A stretch of DNA of 64,000 nucleotides, taken from positions 124,001 through 188,000 of the forward strand of contig NZ_WLZY01000001.1 in assembly GCF_010122465.1 (NCBI RefSeq), read 5' to 3'. Origin of the DNA: Phytoactinopolyspora mesophila (GTDB lineage: Bacteria; Actinomycetota; Actinomycetes; Jiangellales; Jiangellaceae). Of the stretch, positions 41,813 to 50,114 are shown in pieces; position 1 is the first letter of the stretch; every line of letters starts with the position of its first letter. The notes under the pieces were generated by a model. The model worked only from the letters and a program-made list of their open reading frames with translations. It did no database searches and was not told where the DNA came from. The translations under genes and the position numbers were made by a program.

Positions 41813-42394
41813 TCAGTTCCTCTCCGCCAGCGCCTTGACGGCGAGGATCGTCTTCGACAGGATCGCCAGCGCGAACGCGCTGCTACCCAGGACCGCCAGC
41901 AGGGCGACCGGATAGAGCGGGATCCGGAGGATGCCGGTGGTGAAACCGCCAGCGTCCAGCTGCTCCGCGTACTGCCAGAGCCGCCACGTCATCACCGATA
42001 CGACGACGAACGCGACGACCCCGGCGAACACCCGCAACACGAGCTGTCCGGTCGCGCCGAGACGGACATAGAGCAGGTCGACGGTGATGTGCCGGTCCCG
42101 GTCCTCGGTCAGGGCGAGCCCCAGGTAGACCAGGACAACCACGGCGAGTTCGGTCATCTCGATGGTCCCGCGCAGCGGGTGCGAGAAGACGGCCCGGCCA
42201 ACGATGTCGCCGACGGTCCAGAGCAGCAAGGCCACCATCACGACGCCCGCGACCAGGTGAAGCACCGTATTCACCCGGACCAGCGCTCGGGTCAGCGGAC
42301 CACCGTGCCGCTCGCGGAGCTGCTCGGCGGTTACTGCTCTGACCGGCTCGGCCGGCTCCTCGTCGCCCGGATACCCAGGTGTCGGCTCAGTCAC
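41813..42394 (-). CDS. TRAP transporter small permease (DctQ family)
   Basis: Small membrane subunit of the TRAP importer, 193 residues with four hydrophobic helices (VLHLVAGVVMVALLLWTVGD, MTELAVVVLVYLGLALTEDR and two later ones). DRDRHITVDLLYVRL matches the family's conserved loop. GTG start at 42394; the 45 N-terminal residues are hydrophilic. Its stop is 1 nt before the large permease start, so they are coupled. Confidence 0.92.
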   Translation of the reverse strand: MTEPTPGYPGDEEPAEPVRAVTAEQLRERHGGPLTRALVRVNTVLHLVAGVVMVALLLWTVGDIVGRAVFSHPLRGTIEMTELAVVVLVYLGLALTEDRDRHITVDLLYVRLGATGQLVLRVFAGVVAFVVVSVMTWRLWQYAEQLDAGGFTTGILRIPLYPVALLAVLGSSAFALAILSKTILAVKALAERN

Positions 42395-42426
42395 GGTTGA
42401 CTCGCTCTTCCGCTGCCGCCGGCAGC

Positions 42427-43563
42427 TCAGAACCCGGCAAGGTCGAAGAGCAAGTCAGCCATCTGCTGCCCGGGCACCCCTTCGGCCTCCCGCTCGTCGA
42501 TCCATTGGTCGAAGACCGGGCCGACCGCGTCGCGCCAGCGAGTGAACTCCTCGTCCGGCAACTCGATGGTCTCGACACCGTGCTCCGGCCAGTACTCGGC
42601 CTCGACCTCGTCCGCGGCGGACTGGTGGCGTTCGGCCAGGCGCATTCCCAGGTCAGGACCGGAAAGCTCGGCCAGCGCCTCTTGTTGTGCCGGCGACAAG
42701 GAGTCCCACGCGAGTTGGCTCATCACGAACACGAACGCACCGGTGTAGCAGTTGCATGCCGTCCGGTAGCCGGTGCTGGGCCCCAGGTCGAACACCCGGG
42801 TGGCGGAGTTGGCGAGCTTGTAGCCGTCGATCACGCCTCGTTCGACCGCGTCGTGGATCTCCGGGCCGGGCTGGCTGACCGCCGAGGCGCCCATGGCCTC
42901 CAGGGCCTGGCTCTGCAACGGAGCTGGACTCCGGATGGTCAGGCCAGCGAGGTCTTCAAGGGTTTGCACCGGTTGGTCCCGGGTGAACAGGTCTCCGGTG
43001 TCCATGGCCCACATCGACAGCACGTGGACGTCGCTGAACTCTTCCTGGAAGGCGGGAAACTCCTCCCACAGTTCCCACGCGGCCTCGGTGGCCACCTGCG
43101 CGTCCGGGAACATGAACGGGGCCTCGATGATCTGGGAGATCGGGAACCGTCCAGGCGTGTAGCCGGGCATAGTCCATCCCAGGTCCTGCGCGCCGACGGC
43201 AGTGTTCTCGTACACCTGCGGCGCCGGGGCCAGCGCTCCACCGGCGTGGATCTCGATGTTGACGGTTCCACCGGTGGCATCCCGGACTTCTTCCACCCAG
43301 GGCTCCCACACTGTCGTCTGAATCGGATCGGTGGGCGGGAACGGGTGCCCGAACGTCAACGTGACCTCGGGGCCGAAGTCTTCTGGCTGATCAGGGGCAT
43401 CGTCGGCGGGCTCGTCGCCGGGTTCCGCGTCGACGTCGGCCCCGGCTTGCTGATCGGTGGTTGGTTCGTTGGTGTCGTCTGCCGCACAGCCGGCCAAGAC
43501 GAGGCCGAGTGTTAGCGGGGCGGCGAGGGCGCGCGGCACCCACGTCCTGGTAGCGCCTCCCAT
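42427..43563 (-). CDS. TRAP transporter substrate-binding lipoprotein (DctP family)
   Basis: Extracytoplasmic receptor of the TRAP importer, 378 residues. It has a lipoprotein signal with Cys26 (GLVLAGC), an acidic Asp/Glu/Pro-rich linker, and then VTLTFGHPFPPTDPIQ and VNIEIHAGGALAPAPQVYEN. The conserved TRAP arginine lies in AGLTIRSPAPLQSQALEAMG, which contacts the carboxylate of the ligand, so an organic acid substrate is expected. ATG 43563 follows GAAAGGGAG. It is the first gene of the catabolic operon. Confidence 0.93.
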   Translation of the reverse strand: MGGATRTWVPRALAAPLTLGLVLAGCAADDTNEPTTDQQAGADVDAEPGDEPADDAPDQPEDFGPEVTLTFGHPFPPTDPIQTTVWEPWVEEVRDATGGTVNIEIHAGGALAPAPQVYENTAVGAQDLGWTMPGYTPGRFPISQIIEAPFMFPDAQVATEAAWELWEEFPAFQEEFSDVHVLSMWAMDTGDLFTRDQPVQTLEDLAGLTIRSPAPLQSQALEAMGASAVSQPGPEIHDAVERGVIDGYKLANSATRVFDLGPSTGYRTACNCYTGAFVFVMSQLAWDSLSPAQQEALAELSGPDLGMRLAERHQSAADEVEAEYWPEHGVETIELPDEEFTRWRDAVGPVFDQWIDEREAEGVPGQQMADLLFDLAGF

Positions 43564-43895
43564 GTGAGTTCTCCCTTTCGCTCGACGCAAGTGGCGTCGA
43601 CGGCGGATGATCTCCGCCCTCGGCAGACTCAATTCAATGCAGTATCACGTCTACGTGTCAATAGTTTGTCATCTATTGTTGCCCGGCTGGGCGCTGGCGT
43701 TGGATGCGCGCAACAACGGGCGAGCCGGTTCACAGCTCGTAGGACGCGTGAAATGAAGGCAGCCGGGGACGCCACTGAGCAGGCGGTGCCCAGTGGTGGG
43801 CGTCAGGATCGCCTGGTGAGCGACGTCACCGTGGGCGCCGTGGTCGGTGTGCTCGGCGGGAAGATCGGCCGCCGTGGGCCGAGTTCAGGCTGCCG
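43564..43895. other. 332-bp region without a gene, upstream of the TRAP operon
   Basis: The AT-rich part (43625-43680) holds the presumed promoter and operator of the TRAP operon. The rest (43690-43895) has no reading frame with coding character; the long plus-strand frame here is antisense to the DUF6458 gene and reads as low-quality protein. Confidence 0.5.
43656..43678 (-). promoter_or_regulatory. Candidate promoter/operator of the TRAP-catabolic operon
   Basis: On the minus strand TTGACA (43661-43656) is a consensus -35. It overlaps the inverted repeat CAATAG-N8-CTATTG (43659-43678). This is the AT-richest spot near the operon and lies 95-115 nt before dctP. The -10 is not clear. A regulator such as PaaX or a GntR protein could bind here. 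Confidence 0.4.
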
Positions 43896-44111
43896 TTACG
43901 GCCGGTCGATGTCGTCCGGCCGGTCGATGATCTCCCGGGTTCGCCGTCCACGCATACTGGCGACGATCATGGACAAAATGATGGCCAAGGCGCCGACTCC
44001 GGTGAGAATCCATCCGATCGCGCTCAAGTCGAAGTCGGTTAGCCGGTCACGCACGCCGAAGGACAAGATCAGCCCTACGGCGATCAAGAACACTCCGAGG
44101 CCGATGCTCAT
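43896..44111 (-). CDS. Small two-helix membrane protein (DUF6458-like)
   Basis: Membrane protein of 71 residues with two hydrophobic helices (SIGLGVFLIAVGLILSFGV and AIGWILTGVGALAIILSMIV) joined by a short polar loop (RDRLTDFDLS), and a charged C-terminal tail (RGRRTREIIDRPDDIDRP). The layout matches small actinobacterial proteins assigned to DUF6458. ATG 44111 has GGACGGAGGCATCG upstream. Function unknown. It lies 64 nt after the ctaA stop on the same strand side. Confidence 0.8.
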   Translation of the reverse strand: MSIGLGVFLIAVGLILSFGVRDRLTDFDLSAIGWILTGVGALAIILSMIVASMRGRRTREIIDRPDDIDRP

Positions 44112-44175
44112 CTCGATGCCTCCGTCCCGGTCGGGGTTCGACAACTGAGTACCCCGATGCTCACCCGGCAAACGG

Positions 44176-45171
44176 TTATGCCGCGCGAACCGCCTCCGAG
44201 CGGGCACCGCCGGTGACCCGGACCGGGTGCCAGCGTGTCGCGTACCAGGCATCGACCGCGGCGAAGACCATCACAGCCGCGCCGGCCAGGTGGATGGCGA
44301 CCAGCAGTTCCGGTAGCTCCAACCGGTACTGCACCGCGCCGACGATTCCCTGCGCCAGCAGTGCGCCGAGCAGGAAAGCGGCGGTGCGTGCCGTGCGCCC
44401 GGGCGAGCCGGCCACCCGGGCCGCGAAATACAACCCGATGGTCAGCCCGAGCATCACAGCGGCGGCATGGGCATGGAATCCGGCGACGAGCCCGAGGTCG
44501 AAACCGGTGCGAGGGGCGTCTGGATCGCCCGCGTGCGGCCCGCTCCCGGTGACGACAGTACCGAGATAGATCGTGATCGCCGTGGCGACGAGCGTGACCA
44601 CACCCAGGCGCTCCAGCCACGGGACGCCGATGCGTCGCGGGACCGCGAGCGCGGGACGCTGGGCGCGTCGTACCAGGACGGTGGCGACACCCACCAGCAC
44701 GGCCGACACCAGGAAATGGAACATCACCACCCAGGGATTCAGGTTGGTCCACACGGTGATTCCGCCGATGAACGCCTGAGCGGGGATGACGCCGAACAGG
44801 AAGATCGAGGGATACAGCAGGTCGCGACGCGGGCGGTCGGAAGTGAAGGTCCGGATGACGGCCAGCAGCATGGCCAGGGCCACGAACCCGAGGACGAAGG
44901 TGAGCAGCCGGTTGCCGAACTCGACCGCGCCGTGAATGCCCATCTCGGGGGTGGACGTCCAGGACTGGGCGGTACATCTCGGCCACTCGGGGCAGCCGAG
45001 ACCGGAATCGGTGAGCCGGACCGCGCCTCCGGTCACGATGATCCCGGCCTGGGTGGCCAGTGAGGCGTAGGCGAGCTTGCGGAGGGTGGCTTCGGACGCC
45101 AAGGGCAGCCGCTGCACGCCCCGAAGCCGTGCAGGCGGCGCCGCCGGCCGACGCTGCGTCGTCGTCACCAT
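44176..45171 (-). CDS. ctaA: Heme A synthase
   Basis: Membrane oxygenase that turns heme O into heme A for cytochrome aa3 oxidase; 331 residues with about eight helices. Heme-ligand regions include TGGAVRLTDSGLGCPEWPRC, AVEFGNRLLTFVLGF, MFHFLVSAVLVGVATVLV and VVTGSGPHAGD, with a final LLVAIHLAGAAVMVF. The order ABC exporter-ctaA beside sufR is typical for actinobacteria. It completes the pathway begun by ctaB at 21.9 kb. Confidence 0.94.
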   Translation of the reverse strand: MVTTTQRRPAAPPARLRGVQRLPLASEATLRKLAYASLATQAGIIVTGGAVRLTDSGLGCPEWPRCTAQSWTSTPEMGIHGAVEFGNRLLTFVLGFVALAMLLAVIRTFTSDRPRRDLLYPSIFLFGVIPAQAFIGGITVWTNLNPWVVMFHFLVSAVLVGVATVLVRRAQRPALAVPRRIGVPWLERLGVVTLVATAITIYLGTVVTGSGPHAGDPDAPRTGFDLGLVAGFHAHAAAVMLGLTIGLYFAARVAGSPGRTARTAAFLLGALLAQGIVGAVQYRLELPELLVAIHLAGAAVMVFAAVDAWYATRWHPVRVTGGARSEAVRAA

Positions 45172-45219
45172 GTCATCGTACGTGGGGCGCTTCGCGCGGC
45201 ATGAGACACCTCTGTGTGG

Positions 45220-45981
45220 TCATTCCCACCGGAACCAGCGGGCAGCGGCGGCGAAGCCGGCGACGCTCCAGCCGGCCAGGACAGCGACGTTGCTCCACGG
45301 AAGTGTTGCGCCGTCGGCGAGCACGGACCGCAGCCCTTCGGCGAGGGCGCCCGCGGGAGTGGCGGTCAGGATCGGCTGAACCGCATCGGGAAACTGCTCG
45401 ATCGGGATGACGATGCCGCCCAGAACCAGGAGCAGCAGGTACACCAGGTTCGCCGCCGCCAGCGTTGCCTCGGCACGCAGAGTTCCGGCCATGAGCAGGC
45501 CGAGGCCGGCGAATGCCAGGGTCCCGGCGACGAACAGCACCACCATGGCCAGTGCCGAGCCAGCAGGCCGCCAGCCGAGGGCAAGCCCGAGTCCACCAAC
45601 CAGAACCACCTGGAACACCTGGACGATGAACACGGTCAGCGCTTTGGCCAGCAGTAGCGCCCAGCGCGGAAGCGGCGACACGGCAAGGCGCTTGAGGACG
45701 CCGTAGCGTCGTTCGTAACCCGTCGCGATCGCCAGCGAGGTGAACGCCGTCGACATAACCGACAGCGCGAGAATGCCCGGTACGAGGAAATCGACGCGCT
45801 CGTACCCGGCCGTGTCGAAGACCGGCACCGCCACCAGGAGCGCGAGCAGCAGGACCGGGATCACGGCGGTCAGGAGCAGCTGTTCACCGTTGCGCAAAAG
45901 CAGACGCGTCTCGAAAGCGGTCTGGGTGAGCAGCATCCTGGTGACCGGAGCCGCGCCGGGCGCCGGCTGGTAAGTCGTCAC
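45220..45981 (-). CDS. ABC-2 type exporter permease
   Basis: Membrane subunit of an ABC exporter, 253 residues with six hydrophobic helices (LLLTAVIPVLLLALLVAVPV, FVAGTLAFAGLGLLMAGTLR, LLLLVLGGIVIPIEQFP). GTG 45981 (V-TTYQPAPGAAPVT) overlaps the ATPase stop by GTGA. The frame open upstream is antisense-like and rejected. Homologues next to ctaA/suf are conserved in mycobacteria, but their substrate is not established. Confidence 0.9.
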   Translation of the reverse strand: MTTYQPAPGAAPVTRMLLTQTAFETRLLLRNGEQLLLTAVIPVLLLALLVAVPVFDTAGYERVDFLVPGILALSVMSTAFTSLAIATGYERRYGVLKRLAVSPLPRWALLLAKALTVFIVQVFQVVLVGGLGLALGWRPAGSALAMVVLFVAGTLAFAGLGLLMAGTLRAEATLAAANLVYLLLLVLGGIVIPIEQFPDAVQPILTATPAGALAEGLRSVLADGATLPWSNVAVLAGWSVAGFAAAARWFRWE

Positions 45982-46904
45982 GGCGTCAGCTTCCGTCCTG
46001 TGCGCTCGAGCACCACGTCCTCGAGTGTCTTCCGCCCCACTTGCAAACCTTCGGGCATGATGTCGTGGGTGGCGCACCACGAGGTCACCGTAGCCAGCAG
46101 TTGCGGATTGACCGTTGCCCGGATGACGTACCGGCCGGGTGCCGCCTCGTCGGCCGCGGCGCCTTCGGGTAGGGCGTCGACCAGCCCGGAAAGGTCGAGG
46201 CGAGGTGGGCCGGTGAAACGGATCGAGGAATCGGCGTCGCGGGTGAGTTCTTGCGGACTGCCCTCGGTGACCAGGCCGCCGTCGTCGATGATGATCACGT
46301 GATCGGACAGCCGCTCTGCCTCGTCGATCAGGTGTGTCGTCAGCACCACGGTGACGCCGTCGTCGCGCAATTGAGTCAGCAGATCCCATACCGATCGGCG
46401 CATTCGTGGGTCGACGCCGGCGGTGGGCTCATCGAGGAACACCACTTCGGGGCGTCCCACCAAGGCCGCGGCGAGCGCGACTCGTTGGCGTTGCCCGCCT
46501 GACAGGCGCCGGACCGGCGTTCGTCCGGACTCACCGAGTTCGAGGCGTTCGATCAAGGGCGCAACCGCAAGTGGGTGTGCGTGCAACCGGGCCAGATGCG
46601 TCAATAGTTCGGGGGCGCGGGCACCCGGGTACAGGCCGGCGCCCTCCTGGAGCATCACCCCGATGCGCGGCCTGAGCTGAGCGCCGTCGCGGCGGGGGTC
46701 GAGCCCCAGTACCCGGACGGTTCCGGAGTCAGGGGTGCGGAAGCCTTCGCAGCATTCGATCGTGGTGGTCTTGCCGGCGCCGTTCGGCCCCAGCACGGAG
46801 GTGATGGTGCCGGTGCGGACGGTCAGTGAGATGCCGTCGACGGCGGTGGTGCGGCCGTAGTGTTTGACGAGCGAGGCGATCTCGACGGCGGCGGAGGAAC
46901 TCAC
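45978..46904 (-). CDS. ABC exporter ATP-binding protein
   Basis: ATPase of the exporter, 308 residues. Walker A is GPNGAGKTTTIECCEG, the signature RLSGGQRQRVALAAALVG, Walker B VVFLDEPTAGVDPRMRR and the H-loop VLTTHLIDEAERLSD. The C-terminal 80 residues are of the DrrA type. GTG 46904 (V-SSSAAVEIASLVKHYG) with GAGTT-rich context is chosen over the ORF opening 38 codons earlier. Coupled to its permease. Confidence 0.92.
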   Translation of the reverse strand: MSSSAAVEIASLVKHYGRTTAVDGISLTVRTGTITSVLGPNGAGKTTTIECCEGFRTPDSGTVRVLGLDPRRDGAQLRPRIGVMLQEGAGLYPGARAPELLTHLARLHAHPLAVAPLIERLELGESGRTPVRRLSGGQRQRVALAAALVGRPEVVFLDEPTAGVDPRMRRSVWDLLTQLRDDGVTVVLTTHLIDEAERLSDHVIIIDDGGLVTEGSPQELTRDADSSIRFTGPPRLDLSGLVDALPEGAAADEAAPGRYVIRATVNPQLLATVTSWCATHDIMPEGLQVGRKTLEDVVLERTGRKLTP

Positions 46905-47011
46905 TTGCCGAGTCTCGCACGGCCCGGCCAGATGGAGACGCACGACCGTCATCGCCAGGAGACGCCGATTCAGCGGCCGCCGGCCAGAGCGCTTCCATAG
47001 GATTGCGCCTC

Positions 47012-48499
47012 GTGACACGTGAAGACTCCAGAACGGCGTCCAGATCCCGGCGCGCCGAGGTAGCTGTCGGGCTGGTCTTGGCGGGGCTCATCGGGCTGGT
47101 GGTGTCGTGGTTTCACGACTGGGGACGCAGTGCTGACGCACGCTGGCTCGAAAACACGGGCTGGCTGGTGCTGCTGACCGGTGTGCACGGGTTGCTCGTT
47201 CTCGCCATGCTCGTTGACCGGCCGGGGCGTCGTCCCCAGTCCGATGCGTTCATGGTGGGCGCGGTCCCAGCCGTGATCGGCGTGCTGTGCGGGTGGGCCG
47301 CGCTGACCGGAAACACGCCGCTCCCGGCTGGTATTCGCTGGCCGATCGTCGTCGGATCTGTGGCCGCGGGGGTGCTCGGCGCCGGCCTCCTGCGGTGGTC
47401 CGCCGCTCGCGCCGGCGTGGTTCCGAGACGGCGCCCCGTTCTTGTGATGGCTATGGCGGCGGCCGCCACGGTGGCCGTGCTCGTGCCGGCAGGCGCTTGG
47501 CGAGATGCCATCAACATCGACTCGGTCACCACCGAGGTCGTGCTCAGCGAGCCGCACGAGGTCTCGTGGCCGCCCGAGGTGCTCTGGAACGTTGATGGGC
47601 GCTCGAACGTCGCCAGTTCCGATGCGGGCGTGTTCATCGGCTCGACGCGGGAATTGGTGGCCTACGACCCCGTGACCGGCGAGCGCCGGTGGAGCTACTC
47701 CGATGCGGCCGGCGACCCCGCAGGGCCGTCACGGGTCACGGCGGATCCGGACGGAACGAGGGTCTATTGGGAGGCCACCGGCGGGCTCGTGGTGTTCGAC
47801 GCGTTGACCGGCCGGATCGAGGAATGGCTCGACCTGCCCGTTCCGGTGGCAGCTGGAGACGGGCAGCTCGTCGTCGTGGGTCGAGACCGGACCAGTCTCG
47901 AGGTTTTCGGCGACAACGGTGATCGACAGTGGGATGCCGAGCTTCCCGGTGGGTGCGATACCGGACAACTGTGGCCCGACGGCAAGATCGGCATCGGCGG
48001 TGATCGAATATTCGTGGCGGCGTTCTGCGACGACGGCCCGGCCGTGTTCTCGTACCAGGCGGATACCGGAGCCGACCGCCGGTCGACCCGGGTATCCGCG
48101 ACGGAGACAACCGATTGCCTGAACCTCAGGGTGAATTCCGGCGTGGTCGCGGTGCGCACCTGCCCGGATCCGGAGCCGGGCACGCCGGGGGCGACAACGC
48201 AGGAGATACGCCGACTCGATCCTGACGATCTCAGTGTGATCTGGCTGGCCGAGGTCGGCGAGTGGGCCACGACAGTGAGCGAGGACCTCGCCGTCGATGA
48301 GCACACGGTGTACACGACCGGAGACAGATGCGGTTTCCGGGCGGTCTCCGCAATAGACGGTGAGGTGATCGGTGATCCGGACCAGGACTATCGCGTGGAG
48401 GGTGACGAAGTCCGGCGGCTGTGCGTGAGCCGGCTGTGGACAAGCCGCGGTGTCCTCGTGGCAGCGTCCGGGACAGACAGCGTGGCGGCCCTCGGTTAG
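47012..48499 (+). CDS. Membrane protein with PQQ-type beta-propeller
   Basis: Protein of 495 residues. Four hydrophobic helices (VGLVLAGLIGLVVSWFHDWG, TGWLVLLTGVHGLLVLAMLV, VGAVPAVIGVLCGWAALTG and two close together near residue 130-150) anchor an extracytoplasmic domain from about residue 165. That domain has repeated blades such as STRELVAYDPVTGERRWSYS, GGLVVFDALTGRIEEWLDL and DRTSLEVFGDNGDRQWDAEL. The blades carry few catalytic residues, so a binding or scaffold role is more likely than dehydrogenase activity. Cys pairs in the blades may form disulfides. GTG 47012 is preceded by AGGA. Its stop overlaps the next, convergent stop within TTAG. Confidence 0.82.
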   Translation: MTREDSRTASRSRRAEVAVGLVLAGLIGLVVSWFHDWGRSADARWLENTGWLVLLTGVHGLLVLAMLVDRPGRRPQSDAFMVGAVPAVIGVLCGWAALTGNTPLPAGIRWPIVVGSVAAGVLGAGLLRWSAARAGVVPRRRPVLVMAMAAAATVAVLVPAGAWRDAINIDSVTTEVVLSEPHEVSWPPEVLWNVDGRSNVASSDAGVFIGSTRELVAYDPVTGERRWSYSDAAGDPAGPSRVTADPDGTRVYWEATGGLVVFDALTGRIEEWLDLPVPVAAGDGQLVVVGRDRTSLEVFGDNGDRQWDAELPGGCDTGQLWPDGKIGIGGDRIFVAAFCDDGPAVFSYQADTGADRRSTRVSATETTDCLNLRVNSGVVAVRTCPDPEPGTPGATTQEIRRLDPDDLSVIWLAEVGEWATTVSEDLAVDEHTVYTTGDRCGFRAVSAIDGEVIGDPDQDYRVEGDEVRRLCVSRLWTSRGVLVAASGTDSVAALG

Positions 48500-49185
48500 T
48501 GTCTGTGGCCGTAACGGTCCCAGAGTTCGGGTGGCACGCGATCCAGTACCGCGCACATGGCATCCAGGCGGGGCACCACGGATCCGGCCTGTAAGCGGCC
48601 CTTCCGGTAGGAGATCATCGCGTCGCCCTCGAACCGCCAGGCCCAGACGTCGGTGCTCATGAGCTCATGCACCATGGCGTGGTGCAGTACTCGACGGCCG
48701 AAGTCGGCATCGTCGCACTTCACCTTGTAACGGCGGTCGAACTCCGGGTCGCCGATCTCCAGGCCGGCGAAACCGAAGGCGCGGGCCACCTTGCCGCCCA
48801 GTGCGCCCTCGGCGCCCAGCGAGATCGACGGCACCGCGGCAGGCAGGTCGATCACCCACACGCTGTAGTGATGCGTCGTGGTGCTGGTGGTCTGGCCGGT
48901 GCTCGTGGTGGTCGTGTAGGAGTACTCGAAGGCTACGAAGTCGCGGCCCTGGTGCGAGCCCGCTACAGCATTGCGGCCACGTGAGCGGCGAGGGTGCCCG
49001 CGAAACGGTGGGCCGTCCCATCTGGTGGCCAGGGAGTCGTCGCGGCCGATCCATTCCCAGCCATGGCTGGCTGCGAGGGCCTGGAGGGCCTCGGTGCGCT
49101 TCTTGCCCGCTCGGTAGGTCAGAGCGATGGCCACAGCAATGACGACGGCGCCGCCCGCGGCGATGAGGATGATCGTGCTCTCCAT
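48496..49185 (-). CDS. Hypothetical single-pass membrane protein
   Basis: Protein of 229 residues with one N-terminal helix (IILIAAGGAVVIAVAIALTY) and a soluble domain (LAASHGWEWIGRDDSLATRW, FVAFEYSYTTTTSTGQ and TTSTTTHHYSVWVIDLPAAV). Similar proteins are annotated in actinobacteria as DUF3137-like or hypothetical; this is recalled. The Thr/Ser stretch in the middle is a loop between two beta strands. It is convergent with the propeller gene and shares four bases of its stop region. No function can be given. Confidence 0.75.
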   Translation of the reverse strand: MESTIILIAAGGAVVIAVAIALTYRAGKKRTEALQALAASHGWEWIGRDDSLATRWDGPPFRGHPRRSRGRNAVAGSHQGRDFVAFEYSYTTTTSTGQTTSTTTHHYSVWVIDLPAAVPSISLGAEGALGGKVARAFGFAGLEIGDPEFDRRYKVKCDDADFGRRVLHHAMVHELMSTDVWAWRFEGDAMISYRKGRLQAGSVVPRLDAMCAVLDRVPPELWDRYGHRH

Positions 49186-49286
49186 CTGAACCCTTCCGAG
49201 TCTTCAATCTAGAGCGAATCACAATAGAGCGGTCTATGGGGGAGTCGTGGTCGCGATGGAGGTGTAAGCGACTGATGTCGCAGAGG

Positions 49287-49305
49287 TTAGGTGAGCCTGG
49301 CCTGC
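49287..49305 (+). promoter_or_regulatory. IdeR/DtxR-like iron box upstream of the suf operon
   Basis: TTAGGTGAGCCTGGCCTGC agrees at 14 of 19 positions, counted by hand, with the established DtxR/IdeR consensus TTAGGTTAGSCTAACCTAA; the left half and centre are nearly perfect. It lies about 71 nt before the sufR start. This predicts iron-dependent control of the whole SUF operon in addition to SufR. Confidence 0.6.
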
Positions 49306-49375
49306 GTGATTGACGCCACGGACGGCATTGTGCGCGGAATTTGTCTCTCGTCCGGAAAAAGAGCACGATGGTGTT

Positions 49376-50113
49376 GTGAAAAACATGCGGGCAGGAGCCA
49401 CAGCGACGGAGGAGCCCTCCGCCGCGGTGGATTCGCACGCTGGCACCAGGGAACGCGTCGCACGCGCCATCCTGGAGAACGGGCCGTCCACGGCGGTCGC
49501 ATTGGGCGAGCAGCTCGGGCTGACACCGGCGGCGATCCGCCGGCACCTCGATGCTCTCCTCGCTGACGGCGTGATCGAGGCTCGCGAACAGCGGGTCTAC
49601 GGTCAGCGTGGGCGAGGGCGCCCGGCGAAGGTCTTCGTGCTGACCGACGCGGGCCGCGACGAGTTCGAGCAGGCGTACGACGACCTCGCGGTCGGTGCGC
49701 TGCGCTTTCTCGCCGAGACTGGTGGAGAGTCGCTGGTCGCGGAGTTCGCCCGGCACCGGGTCGCCGACCTGGAGCACCGTTACCGGCCGCTGATCGAGGC
49801 GGCCAGGCCGCAGGACCGTACGGCCGTCCTGGCGGCGGCCCTGACCGGCGACGGCTACGCGGCGTCGGCGGCTGAATCACCGGTCACCGGCGGCGAGCAG
49901 TTGTGCCAGCATCATTGCCCGGTGGCGCATGTCGCCGAGCAGTTCCCGCAATTGTGCGAGGCCGAGACCGAGGTGTTCGCGCGGCTGCTGGACACCCATG
50001 TTCAGCGAATCGCCACGATCGCCCACGGCGACGGCGTCTGCACCACACACGTTCCCCGGAGTATCGATGCGCCGGGGCAGCACACGGAAGACCCTGCGGA
50101 GAGGATCTCTTGA
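49376..50113 (+). CDS. sufR: SufR-type iron-sulfur transcriptional regulator
   Basis: Winged-helix repressor of the SUF operon, 245 residues. The HTH is [40 protein letters not shown], followed by [19 protein letters not shown]. The C-terminal cluster-binding motif [20 protein letters not shown] places three Cys residues in the spacing known from SufR proteins. It is expected to bind DNA with its cluster and release suf when clusters are scarce. GTG 49376 is chosen; ATG 49385 is a close alternative and the longer frame is rejected. It ends 1 nt before sufB. Confidence 0.93.
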   Translation: MKNMRAGATATEEPSAAVDSHAGTRERVARAILENGPSTAVALGEQLGLTPAAIRRHLDALLADGVIEAREQRVYGQRGRGRPAKVFVLTDAGRDEFEQAYDDLAVGALRFLAETGGESLVAEFARHRVADLEHRYRPLIEAARPQDRTAVLAAALTGDGYAASAAESPVTGGEQLCQHHCPVAHVAEQFPQLCEAETEVFARLLDTHVQRIATIAHGDGVCTTHVPRSIDAPGQHTEDPAERIS

Positions 50114-50114
50114 T

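Noticed and set aside
43564-44148. 194-residue plus-strand frame upstream of the TRAP operon
   Set aside because: It is antisense to the DUF6458-like gene in part, lacks a ribosome site and reads as Ser/Arg-rich noise.
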